A DNA stretch of 64,000 nt from CAYGDP01 sp964348665 (GTDB lineage Bacteria > Verrucomicrobiota > Verrucomicrobiia > Palsa-1439 > CAYGDP01): contig CAYGDP010000001.1 of assembly GCA_964348665.1 (NCBI GenBank), forward strand, positions 1-64,000, read 5' to 3'. The notes beneath the pieces are model-generated. The model did not search any database, was not told the DNA's origin, and saw only the letters and a program-made list of their open reading frames with translations. Numbering within the stretch: position 1 is the stretch's first letter; each line of letters begins with the position of its first letter. Shown here in pieces: positions 51,199 to 59,235 of this stretch. The translations under genes and the position numbers were made by a program.

Positions 51199-52461
51199 TC
51201 ATGCCGGTTCCAATCCGCGCATGGTGCCTGTGGAAGTGGAGAAGGAGTTGGATTCGATGTCGAGACGGTGGAGCATGGAGACGTAAAGGTTTGCCAACGG
51301 ATAGTTATTCTGCTGATCGAAACCGAGGTGTTGACCATGCTTGAAACCGCCGCCGGCGAGCAGGATCGGAAGGTTCACGTTGGAATGTGAGTTGGCGCTG
51401 CCCATGCAGGTGCCGTAAAGCACCATCGTCCGATCAAGCAATGCTTGGCCTTGCTCTTTCGTTTCCGCGAGTGCCGTGAGAAAACCGTTGAGCGCGTCGA
51501 ACTGGCCTTCTTCCTTCGCCCGCAGTTCCGCGAGAACTTCGGGCCGATTGCCGTGGTGCGTAATATCGTGGATGACAGTCGTGTCGATAAAAAGCGAAAT
51601 GATGCGCGAGGAATCGGTTTCCAGAGCGAGTTTCATCACATCAAACATCAGGCGGGTTTTTCGGATGAATTCCCGCTGGTCGTCTATGTCTTCGGGTTGT
51701 TGCGAAATCACTTTCGGTTTCGGCTTGTATTCCCACGCTTCCGAACTGTGAAGCCGTTGTTCCAGTTCGCGGACGGCAGTGAAAAACTGGTCCATCCGTT
51801 CCTGGTCGCCTTTTGAAAGCGAGCGGTTCAGACGTTTCGACTGATCGCCCACGAAATCCAGCATGCTCCGCCCCTGTCGCAGCGCCTCGACATTGGCGGC
51901 AACTTCCTCCGGCTTACCTTGCAAGAAAAGTTTTTGGAAAAGTTTTTTGGGGCTGCGCTCGGCGGGAAGCGGCGCGCCGCTCCGCGTGTAACTTAGCGTC
52001 GGGTTCTCGCTGGTCATCGCCAGCACGAGCGAAGGATAGCGAGTCTGGCTGCCAATTTGCTCGGCGGCGAATTGATCGAGAGAAATCCAGTTGCGGAAAC
52101 CGCCGCGCTCCGGATGGGGCGTGCCGGTGAGGAAACATCTCTCGGCGGCGTGCCCGCCGGTTACGCCGGGATGGCTCACACCGGAAAAGACCGTCAATTG
52201 TTTCCGATGCGCCGCGAGCCGTTCGAGGTAAAGACTTGGCTGGTAATCGCTGCCGGCTTTCTCGGGGAAAAAAAACTGGGGCAGGATCCCCATGTTGGTT
52301 TCGATGCAAACCATCCGACGCGGTGGACCTCCCGCCGCCGCCGCCGTTACAAACGCAGGCATCATTGCTTCGAGGAACGGCAACGCGAGCGTTGCGCCGG
52401 CGGCGCGCAGGAACGTGCGCCGCGGAATACCCGTCTGGGAGGCAACATGAATGCGTTTCAT
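51199..52461 (-). CDS. DUF1552 protein, Tat-exported
   Basis: A 420-residue protein of the DUF1552 family, frequent in Planctomycetota and Verrucomicrobiota. The start at 52461 has GAGG at a suitable distance and gives a Tat-like signal (IPRRTFLRAAGATLALPFLEAMMP). Family motifs are RMVCIETNMGILPQFFFPEKAG, GVSHPGVTGGHAAERCFLTG, DQFAAEQIG, FIDTTVIHDITHHG and YGTCMGSANSHSNVNLPILLAGGG. It probably acts in the periplasm; the chemistry of the family is unknown. In many PVC genomes it sits beside a planctomycete-type cytochrome c gene, which is absent here. The 251 bases upstream of the neighbouring kinase hold no gene. Confidence 0.85.
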   Translation of the reverse strand: MKRIHVASQTGIPRRTFLRAAGATLALPFLEAMMPAFVTAAAAGGPPRRMVCIETNMGILPQFFFPEKAGSDYQPSLYLERLAAHRKQLTVFSGVSHPGVTGGHAAERCFLTGTPHPERGGFRNWISLDQFAAEQIGSQTRYPSLVLAMTSENPTLSYTRSGAPLPAERSPKKLFQKLFLQGKPEEVAANVEALRQGRSMLDFVGDQSKRLNRSLSKGDQERMDQFFTAVRELEQRLHSSEAWEYKPKPKVISQQPEDIDDQREFIRKTRLMFDVMKLALETDSSRIISLFIDTTVIHDITHHGNRPEVLAELRAKEEGQFDALNGFLTALAETKEQGQALLDRTMVLYGTCMGSANSHSNVNLPILLAGGGFKHGQHLGFDQQNNYPLANLYVSMLHRLDIESNSFSTSTGTMRGLEPA

Positions 52462-52552
52462 TGATGACCTCATGCGACGTCGCGAAAGTATAACCTTTGC
52501 TGAGGAAGTTTCAATCGGATTGTTTTTTTGCAAACGACGGCCACGCGTGGAT

Positions 52553-53296
52553 TCAATTCGATCGACGCGCAGCCGCAATGTGTTTTGCAACGTTCAAGAA
52601 TGTGTCTGTCCAAATCCGATCCTGATTCCTTGTCAGGTGGTTCGCCAATCCCTCCAATGCTTCCGTGGCGACCGGAAAATGATCGCCGCCGATTCCGTGA
52701 TAGCAAAACACCGCCCATTTGCCTTGCGCCACGGCTTCTTCCGTCATCCGAATCATCTCTTCGGCAGAAATTCGCTGCACCATCCACGACCAAACATCCA
52801 TCAAATCACATTTGAGAGGATGGTTTGCAACTTCCCCCAAACCCCGCGCGGCAAGAAATTGCCGCGCCACAACCGGCACGTAGCTCTGGCGCGACTCGCC
52901 GTCCCCTACGTATTTCTGACCGCAAGGATAGGCAAAGGAAAAATCGGTTTGCCCTGGAATCGCCTCGCGAAGGATGCGAGAAGCCTCCCGCAATTCCATC
53001 TCCATCCGCTCGAGCGTGTAATTTTCCAGGGCAGTCTCCGGAGTAATGAAATCAAAATTGCGCCCGCACGGATGGCGGAGCGAATGATTGGCGATCTCAT
53101 GGCCGCGTTGCGCGGCGGCCCGCCAGTCCGCGATGCGATTCCGCCAGTGATCGTGGTGCAGCGAGACATAGAACGTGCCGCGGACCCAATGACGATCGAG
53201 CGCGGGAATGGCATTGTCGAGCTGGCTGCGCGCGGCGTCGTCGAATGTAAGCGACACTGCCCCCGAGCAATGGTTGGGCCAAGCGAACGCACACAT
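52553..53296 (-). CDS. Polysaccharide deacetylase
   Basis: A 247-residue protein of the NodB family. SLTFDDAARSQ supplies the catalytic and metal-binding Asp pair, and HEIANHSLRHP the metal-binding His pair (H-x-x-x-H). AVFCYHGIGGDH occurs near the C-terminus. It removes acetyl groups from an amino-sugar polymer such as peptidoglycan or an exopolysaccharide; the substrate cannot be told. No signal peptide is obvious. It starts 2 bases after the preceding stop and is probably translated from the same message as the membrane gene upstream. Confidence 0.82.
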   Translation of the reverse strand: MCAFAWPNHCSGAVSLTFDDAARSQLDNAIPALDRHWVRGTFYVSLHHDHWRNRIADWRAAAQRGHEIANHSLRHPCGRNFDFITPETALENYTLERMEMELREASRILREAIPGQTDFSFAYPCGQKYVGDGESRQSYVPVVARQFLAARGLGEVANHPLKCDLMDVWSWMVQRISAEEMIRMTEEAVAQGKWAVFCYHGIGGDHFPVATEALEGLANHLTRNQDRIWTDTFLNVAKHIAAARRSN

Positions 53297-53298
53297 GG

Positions 53299-53784
53299 TT
53301 ATTTATGCATTTTAAGTCCGAACGTCACACCCGCGGCCAGGCAGGCGACAGTGAGGGCGACGTTATTGAGTTTATCGGTGGGATTATCGGAGAGACGATC
53401 GAACCCGAGGAAGAACAGGAAATACATCACGGCGCCGCCGAACAGAAAGCCGAGCACGACAGAAACTTCCAGCGGAATCATCGCGCTTAAAAAGGCGAAG
53501 AGGACGCCGAGAACGATAAAGAGCAACAACGTCGCCGCCACACCGAGCGCATACGGCAGGCCGACGCCCAGCGGATCTTTGGTCACGCCGAGCAGCACAA
53601 CCATCGCCTTCGGAGTGTGGAGCGCGTGCTTGATGGCTCCTTTCGTGTAGAGGTCGAACCCCGCCATCACGGCGAGCCAGAGAATTCCGCCGAGCAAGCC
53701 GGCCATGATCCCGCGATTGACCAGACCGCCACCTTTGCCGCCGCCACTGCTATTGCTCTTGGGTTTGGATGCTGCTTCTGCCAT
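53299..53784 (-). CDS. Small four-helix membrane protein
   Basis: A 161-residue protein. A Ser/Gly/Lys-rich N-terminus (residues 1-22) is followed by four hydrophobic helices: about residues 25-45, 80-100, 104-124 and 140-156. A conserved-looking FDRLSDNPTDKLNN lies between the last two. I do not recognise the family. It forms a two-gene unit with the polysaccharide deacetylase, so a role in export or modification of a polymer is possible but unproven. Confidence 0.6.
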   Translation of the reverse strand: MAEAASKPKSNSSGGGKGGGLVNRGIMAGLLGGILWLAVMAGFDLYTKGAIKHALHTPKAMVVLLGVTKDPLGVGLPYALGVAATLLLFIVLGVLFAFLSAMIPLEVSVVLGFLFGGAVMYFLFFLGFDRLSDNPTDKLNNVALTVACLAAGVTFGLKMHK

Positions 53785-53798
53785 CGTTGCTCCTTCGA

Positions 53799-54266
53799 TT
53801 AGGGGGTTAACAGTTGTGCCTGCAATCCCTTGAACATCAAATCGAGTTGCCGGAAAAATTTCGTCGCCTCCGTCGCGCCACCCGACTGCCGCGCGTATTT
53901 GTCCACCAACCCAGCCAGCTTCTTTAGTTTCGCAGACTCCTTCTCAACGAATTTCCGCTGGTCGTCCGGCAAACCCTTGGCGGCAGCCGTCAACTCTTGG
54001 ACACGCTTGCCGAAACCTTGAGCCGCTTTGCTCGCCTCATAAAGATTCGCCGTCCTGCCGCGACCCACTACCAAGGCCTTTTTCATCGCATCATCCTGCT
54101 TGTGCAACTCATCCAACAGCGATGCGAATGGCGACGAAATTTTCTCTGGCGCTTTCGGCGCGGACACTTCCGGAAGAAGCGCGCTCGGTGACGGTTTAGC
54201 AGGTTCTTCCGCCCAGACGACACCTACGGCAAGGCAAATGGGAAGAAATCGGGCGGCGAAACACAT
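53799..54266 (-). CDS. Secreted helical protein of unknown function
   Basis: A 155-residue protein with a signal peptide (MCFAARFLPICLAVGVVWAEE), followed by a Pro-rich linker and a helical domain: FASLLDELHKQDDAMKKALVVGRGRTANLYEASKAAQGFGKRVQEL and KFVEKESAKLKKLAGLVDKYARQ. It resembles small periplasmic helical-bundle proteins, but I cannot name one. The start at 54266 gives the best signal peptide; no ribosome site supports it. It diverges from the DUF721 gene. Confidence 0.55.
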   Translation of the reverse strand: MCFAARFLPICLAVGVVWAEEPAKPSPSALLPEVSAPKAPEKISSPFASLLDELHKQDDAMKKALVVGRGRTANLYEASKAAQGFGKRVQELTAAAKGLPDDQRKFVEKESAKLKKLAGLVDKYARQSGGATEATKFFRQLDLMFKGLQAQLLTP

Positions 54267-54333
54267 AATTTGCGGTAAGAATATCACTCGAGCCGGATTT
54301 GTCAAACGGCGCTCGTCGCGTTATACTTCCGTT

Positions 54334-54714
54334 ATGCCTCGCAAACCTTCCCCAGCCGAACTCCGCCGCGCCCAAGCCATCCGAGAATGGTCGCGAGCGC
54401 CCTCTACGGTCGAACCTATTCTCTTGCCGACATCTCCCTTGATCGCCGAAACTATTCCGGCAGCTCTAAAAAAAATCGGGCTTCAAGACCGTTGGCGTCA
54501 TAACCAGATTGCCGACGAATGGGAGGAAGTAGTCGGCGTTGCCATCGCCAAGCACGCGCAACCAAAATATTTTCAGCGTGATACCCTGGTCATTGCCGTG
54601 GATCACTCGACTTGGCTGCGCGAACTTACCCATCTCAAACCGCAATTGCTCTCGAAGTTGCGCGGTCGGTTCGGAGACGATGCGCCGCGCGACCTGGTGT
54701 TTCGGATCGGCTGA
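54334..54714 (+). CDS. DUF721/DciA-like protein
   Basis: A 126-residue protein. Its C-terminal 90 residues match DUF721: W-x-x-V-VGVAIAKHAQPKYFQRDTLVIAVDHSTWLRELTHLKPQLLSKLRGRFG. Members such as DciA load the replicative helicase DnaB in bacteria that lack DnaC. The N-terminal 40 residues are basic and Pro-rich. It lies just upstream of rpsA, divergent from a secreted protein. The start at 54334 gives a good family length; longer in-frame extensions upstream are not needed. Confidence 0.75.
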   Translation: MPRKPSPAELRRAQAIREWSRAPSTVEPILLPTSPLIAETIPAALKKIGLQDRWRHNQIADEWEEVVGVAIAKHAQPKYFQRDTLVIAVDHSTWLRELTHLKPQLLSKLRGRFGDDAPRDLVFRIG

Positions 54715-54886
54715 TCAAATCCACCGTCAATGTTGACCGATTTGACACTTTGAAGAGCGGACAATCCGAGCCATCCAAGCTGCTCGTGGGATGAATCGCA
54801 CCCGGATTGGCATGCGAACTTCTCCTTGCATTCTGCTGGAGAGTCGTCTACATTGCGCGGCTCTTTCGTCAGAAGGGGCTTTCATC

Positions 54887-56554
54887 ATGAGCAATGTCAT
54901 GCAACAGTTTTTAGGCGGCGCGATGCAAAACTTCGCGGAAGGCAGCCTTGTGCGCGGCCGCGTCTTGGAGGTTCGTCCGTCGGAAGTCGTCGTGGATATC
55001 GGGTACAAATCCGAGGGGACGATCCCGTCCAGCGAGTTCTCCGACATCGGTTCCATAAAGCCGGGAGACGAGATCGAGGTGATGCTGGTGAAACTGGAGG
55101 ACGACAACGGCGCGGTGGTGTTATCGCGCGACCAAGCGGAGCAAAAGAAAAATTGGGAACATATTATAACGGCTTGCGCGGAGGGGAGCATGGTAAAGGG
55201 CAAGGTAAAGTCGAAAATCAAGGGGGGATTAGTGGTGGGGATCGGCGTGGATGCGTTTTTGCCGGCGTCACAGATTGATTTGCAACCCGCCCGAAGTCTG
55301 GACGACTGGATTGGCCAGACGGTTGAGTGCAAGGTGATCAAGATCAACACGGACCGCAAGAACATCGTGCTTTCCCGGCGCGAATTGATGGAGGAACAGC
55401 GCACGGAGAAACGACGGAAGATGTTGACCGACATCAAGGTCGGGCAGACCCGCAAAGGTTTGGTGAAAAACCTGACGGATTTCGGGGCGTTTGTGGATTT
55501 GGATGGGATGGATGGATTGCTGCACATCACCGATATGAGCTGGACGCGCATCGGTCATCCCTCGGAAATTATGCGGGTCGGTGATGAGTTGGAGGTGGTG
55601 ATTCTCGACATCAATCGGGAAAAAGAACGCGTGTCGCTTGGCTTGAAACAACGCCAGAAAAATCCGTGGGAACTCATCCGTGATCGTTATCCGGTGGGCA
55701 CGCGAATCAAAGGAAAAGTGACCAACCTGGCTCCCTTTGGCGCTTTCGTGGAGATTGAGAAGGGGATTGAAGGCCTGATTCACATCTCGGAATTTTCATG
55801 GACCAAGCGGGTCACCAACCCCAAAGACGTCCTGAACGTCGGCGATCTTGTCGAGGCGGTCGTTCTCGGCGTTCAGCCGGAGGAAAAGAAGATTTCATTG
55901 GGGCTTCGCCAAGTCGCCTCGAACCCCTGGCAAACTGCGCAGGAACGATATCCCGTCGGATCCCGCATCAAAGGCACCGTGCGCAACCTGACCAATTTCG
56001 GCGCATTCATCGAACTGCCCGACGGTCTCGATGGCATGGTGCACGTCTCGGATATGAGCTGGACCAAAAAGATTTCTAATCCGAGCGAACTGCTGAAAAA
56101 AGGCGATCCCATTGACGCAGTCGTGCTGGAAGTGGACGCGTCCCAACAGCGAATCGCACTCGGACTCAAGCAACTCATCCCGGATCCCTGGTCGGACGTT
56201 GAAAAACGCTACAAAATAGGCGACACCGTCAAAGGCAAGATTACCAAGCTGGCCAGTTTCGGTGCGTTCATCGAACTTTTGCCGGATGTCGAGGGATTGG
56301 TTCACATCTCCCAGATTTCCGAAGAGCGAGTCGAAAAGGTCAAGGATGTCCTCAAGGTTGGCGACGAAGTCAGCTCTCGCGTGCTCAAGATTGACGCTGC
56401 CAATCGTCGGATCAGCCTTTCCATCAAAGCCGCGAATTATTCGATCGAGAGCCTGCAAGCCGAGGAAGCCAAAGTCGAAGCCTCGCTCAAACCCGGCGAA
56501 GATATCGTCGCCCTGCATCACGCCTTCAAAGAGGCCGAAGACCAGAAAGAGTAG
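54887..56554 (+). CDS. rpsA: 30S ribosomal protein S1
   Basis: A 555-residue protein with six S1 (OB-fold) repeats. The later ones have the standard G-x-x-x-GxVxNLTxFGAFxxL-x-G-x-x-GLxHxSxxSW pattern: VKNLTDFGAFVDLDGMDGLLHITDMSW, VTNLAPFGAFVEIEKGIEGLIHISEFSW, VRNLTNFGAFIELPDGLDGMVHVSDMSW, ITKLASFGAFIELLPDVEGLVHISQIS. It binds mRNA at the ribosome for initiation. The start at 54887 has AAGGGG 9 bases upstream. A terminator lies 18 bases after the stop. Confidence 0.95.
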   Translation: MSNVMQQFLGGAMQNFAEGSLVRGRVLEVRPSEVVVDIGYKSEGTIPSSEFSDIGSIKPGDEIEVMLVKLEDDNGAVVLSRDQAEQKKNWEHIITACAEGSMVKGKVKSKIKGGLVVGIGVDAFLPASQIDLQPARSLDDWIGQTVECKVIKINTDRKNIVLSRRELMEEQRTEKRRKMLTDIKVGQTRKGLVKNLTDFGAFVDLDGMDGLLHITDMSWTRIGHPSEIMRVGDELEVVILDINREKERVSLGLKQRQKNPWELIRDRYPVGTRIKGKVTNLAPFGAFVEIEKGIEGLIHISEFSWTKRVTNPKDVLNVGDLVEAVVLGVQPEEKKISLGLRQVASNPWQTAQERYPVGSRIKGTVRNLTNFGAFIELPDGLDGMVHVSDMSWTKKISNPSELLKKGDPIDAVVLEVDASQQRIALGLKQLIPDPWSDVEKRYKIGDTVKGKITKLASFGAFIELLPDVEGLVHISQISEERVEKVKDVLKVGDEVSSRVLKIDAANRRISLSIKAANYSIESLQAEEAKVEASLKPGEDIVALHHAFKEAEDQKE

Positions 56555-56571
56555 CGGCGCGCAGGTGGTTT

Positions 56572-56595
56572 CCCGCTTGCGCAAGCGGGTTTTTT
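56572..56595 (+). terminator. Rho-independent terminator after rpsA
   Basis: CCCGCTTGC-GCAAGCGGG (56572-56589) is an 18-base perfect palindrome; the innermost bases would form the loop. It is followed directly by TTTTTT (56590-56595). It ends rpsA transcription, so tyrS, which starts 17 bases later, needs either read-through or its own promoter. Confidence 0.85.
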
Positions 56596-56611
56596 CCCGC
56601 ATCGTATCCTC

Positions 56612-57826
56612 GTGAAAGTTGCCGACCAACTCAAGTGCCTCCTCCTTGGCACCGAGCAAGTTGTCACGGAAGCGGAGCTGACCAAAAAACTCGAGTCGGC
56701 TCGCGTCGAAAAACGCCCGCTCCGCGTTAAACTCGGCTGCGATCCGACCGCGCCAGATTTGCATCTGGGGCACAGCGTCGTGCTTGCCAAGCTACGCCAG
56801 TTCCAAGACCTGGGTCATCAAGCGGTCTTGATCATCGGCGATTACACCGCGCTCATCGGCGACCCGACCGGCCAGAACAAAACCAGGCCGATGCTGACAG
56901 ATTCGGCCATTGAACAGAACGCCAAGACCTATTTCGACCAAGCCGGGAAAATTCTGGATACTTCACCCGATAAACTGGAAATCCGGCGCAATAGCGAATG
57001 GCTGGCAAAAATGAGTTTCGCCGATGTCATTCGCTTGGCCAGTCAGATGAGCGTCGCCCGCATGTTGGAGCGCGATACCTTCGCAAAACGTCACAAAGCC
57101 GGCATCACCATCGGCACGCACGAGTTCCTGTACCCACTGATGCAAGGTTACGACTCGGTCATGATCCGCGCCGACGTCGAGCTGGGCGGCACCGATCAGA
57201 CTTTCAACAACCTTGTCGGACGCGACCTGCAAAAGGACGCCGGACAAGAACCGCAAGTGGTCATGATCCTGCCGATCCTCGAAGGACTCGATGGCACCGA
57301 AAAAATGTCCAAGAGCAAGGGCAACTACATCGGCCTCACGGACCCGCCCAACGATATGTTCGGCAAAACGATGAGCATCAGCGATCATCTTCTCTGGCGA
57401 TGGTGGCAGTTGCTCTTCGGCAAGACTGATGCCGATCTGGTTTCCATGAAACAGGACAACCCGATGGTCGCCAAAAAACAACTCGCACACGCCATTGTGG
57501 AACGTTTTCATGGAAGAGCCAACGCGGAGGCCGCCCAGAATCATTTCGAAAAACAGTTCTCGAAGAAAGAACTATCCGAAATTGCAACACCGCTTCCACT
57601 GGCAAACAAAGAGATCAGCCTTCTCGAATTCATCGAATCCGCCCAGCGCGGCGCAGGCGACCCGGCGACTTGTGACAGCCGCAGTGAAATCCGACGCCTC
57701 ATCTCCCAGGGAGGCATTCAACTCGACGGTGCCAAACTAACCGATCCCAACTCCCGTTTGACACCGCGCGACGGCCAAATCCTGCGAGTCGGCAAACGCC
57801 TCGTGGTCAGGGTAAAATTGCAGTAA
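56612..57826 (+). CDS. tyrS: Tyrosyl-tRNA synthetase
   Basis: A 404-residue class I aminoacyl-tRNA synthetase for tyrosine. The HIGH motif is HLGHSVV (after GCDPTAPDLHLGH), the KMSKS motif is KMSKSKGN, and GDYTALIGDPTG and LGGTDQTFNNLVGRDLQ are typical. The last 60 residues are an S4 RNA-binding domain (IRRLISQGGIQLDGAKLTDPNSRL). The start is GTG with no visible ribosome site. Confidence 0.95.
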   Translation: MKVADQLKCLLLGTEQVVTEAELTKKLESARVEKRPLRVKLGCDPTAPDLHLGHSVVLAKLRQFQDLGHQAVLIIGDYTALIGDPTGQNKTRPMLTDSAIEQNAKTYFDQAGKILDTSPDKLEIRRNSEWLAKMSFADVIRLASQMSVARMLERDTFAKRHKAGITIGTHEFLYPLMQGYDSVMIRADVELGGTDQTFNNLVGRDLQKDAGQEPQVVMILPILEGLDGTEKMSKSKGNYIGLTDPPNDMFGKTMSISDHLLWRWWQLLFGKTDADLVSMKQDNPMVAKKQLAHAIVERFHGRANAEAAQNHFEKQFSKKELSEIATPLPLANKEISLLEFIESAQRGAGDPATCDSRSEIRRLISQGGIQLDGAKLTDPNSRLTPRDGQILRVGKRLVVRVKLQ

Positions 57827-57873
57827 TGTATGTTTGTGGCTTATGGAAATACAGATGGAGATGGTGCCGGTGA

Positions 57874-58059
57874 TTACTGATTAGCTTCATTGCTCATGCT
57901 GTCCTCAATTTGGTCTTCAAGATTTCCAAATAAAAGCATTGAGACGACGTCTCCATACAGAGGTCGTTGTGTTCCAACAAGAATTACGTCCTGGATTAAG
58001 ACAAACATCAAACGCGCGGCGAGGATTGCGCCACCGATCAATCCAACCAATCCCCACAT
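57874..58059 (-). CDS. Small membrane protein
   Basis: A 61-residue product: a hydrophobic first half with one or two helices (MWGLVGLIGGAILAARLMFVLIQDVILV) and an acidic tail (LEDQIEDSMSNEANQ). Its ATG follows directly on the stop of another small membrane frame (58060-58224), so the two look translationally coupled. No ribosome site and no family are recognised. Confidence 0.4.
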   Translation of the reverse strand: MWGLVGLIGGAILAARLMFVLIQDVILVGTQRPLYGDVVSMLLFGNLEDQIEDSMSNEANQ

Positions 58060-58224
58060 TTAATTTTGCGTAAATACCGCTACGGTGGACTCTATCAATA
58101 CTACCAGCACCCATGTGACAATAACCCAAACAACTGCCGGTCGGAAGCGCGACTGGAGTGAGCTAATCACCGGGCCTAAAACAAGGCCGATAAGAACCAG
58201 TAATATGGCGACGGCGCGGCGCAA
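58060..58224 (-). CDS. Small membrane protein, TTG start
   Basis: A 54-residue frame from TTG with two hydrophobic helices (AVAILLVLIGLVLGPVISS and AVVWVIVTWVLVVLIESTVAVF). Its stop TAA is followed at once by the ATG of the next small membrane gene. No good start codon exists further upstream in the frame; a stop lies seven codons before the TTG. The hydrophobic pattern and the coupling are the only support. Confidence 0.3.
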   Translation of the reverse strand: MRRAVAILLVLIGLVLGPVISSLQSRFRPAVVWVIVTWVLVVLIESTVAVFTQN

Positions 58225-58281
58225 GTCAGCGCTTAGCTGGATTCAACGTCCATCCTCTTGAATGTCGCCCTACGGATGTCG

Positions 58282-59123
58282 CTACGCATTCTCCGAAACA
58301 TAAAATCGGAAAAGGAAATAAACCGCCAGCGCGTCCAACAAATGCCAGATTGCATGACCTTGGATCAACGAATGTGGATCGCAAAACGGGCTGCCCGTCT
58401 GCGAGAGATTCCAAATGATGAACGCCGTGATCAGCGACGCCAAACCATAATAGGCCCATTTCCTTTGGTGTTGAAATTTCCGCACGTAACTATTCAGGAT
58501 TTCAAAAACGGAAGCGAGAATGATGAAGAATGCGAAGACGGCATCCCCCGCGTAATCAAGCAGAGGCAGGGGAAGGTGTCCGTGGTAAGCTCCCGCCCAT
58601 TCGCACACAGCAATCACCGACACAAACACAATCGTAAAATGGAGCGGCTTCCAACCCCAAAATCGCTGCATGGCGTACGCTGTCATAAACGCGCATACCA
58701 AATACATTGAGAGCATATCCAGCTTTCCGCCAATCGGCGTAAGGGTGGCATGCATGGCCATTGAGCCGGGGCCAAGGAGAACGACAAGCGCGGAAAAAAT
58801 GCTGGCGTGAAAACGCCTCGTGTGAAAGCGTTGTTGTTTTGATGAAATGCGCCGTTCATCACCATCCACGCGATAATCAAACCCGCTGCAATGAACCCGA
58901 AATTGCTCCAGGTGTTGGCGGGCTGTTTGATCCAACCGTCCGACGCTTCGCAATAACATCCGCCAATGCCTTGCGAAGGCCCCATCCAGCCATTCACCAG
59001 CGCGAGAAAAAACAACGTGAGCGAAACAACGGCTGCGCCGAGGGGTATGTAGAAAATGAGCCTGTTTTTTTCATGAGAGACCTCCGAGAAACGGTCTCGA
59101 CGTGGTGGCTGGTGGATTTTCAT
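58282..59123 (-). pseudogene. Ceramidase-family membrane protein, frameshifted
   Basis: Two overlapping frames together make one recognisable protein. The first (59123 to about 58800) has CEASDGWIKQPANTWSNFGFIAAGLIIAW. The second (from about 58795 to 58282) has SALVVLLGPGSMAMHATLTPIGGKLDMLSMYLVCAFMTAYA and GHAIWHLLDALAVYF. Those are the family's N-terminal NTWSN motif, its G-S-x-x-x-HAT and D-x-x-SM pairs, and its late GH-x-x-WH, so the metal-site residues are split across the two frames. The switch lies at a run of six T (plus-strand A, 58794-58799); one extra T would join them. It may be a real frameshift, programmed slippage or a sequencing error. Confidence 0.7.
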
Positions 59124-59235
59124 GAATAGGCCGCGTTATAGTGCATGCGGCAGCAGCTTGAGTTTGCCGCCCGTTGGCATTGCGCCCGCGGCAGAACGAC
59201 CTGCGGCGGAAGTAGTGGTGTTTCCATGACGATCT

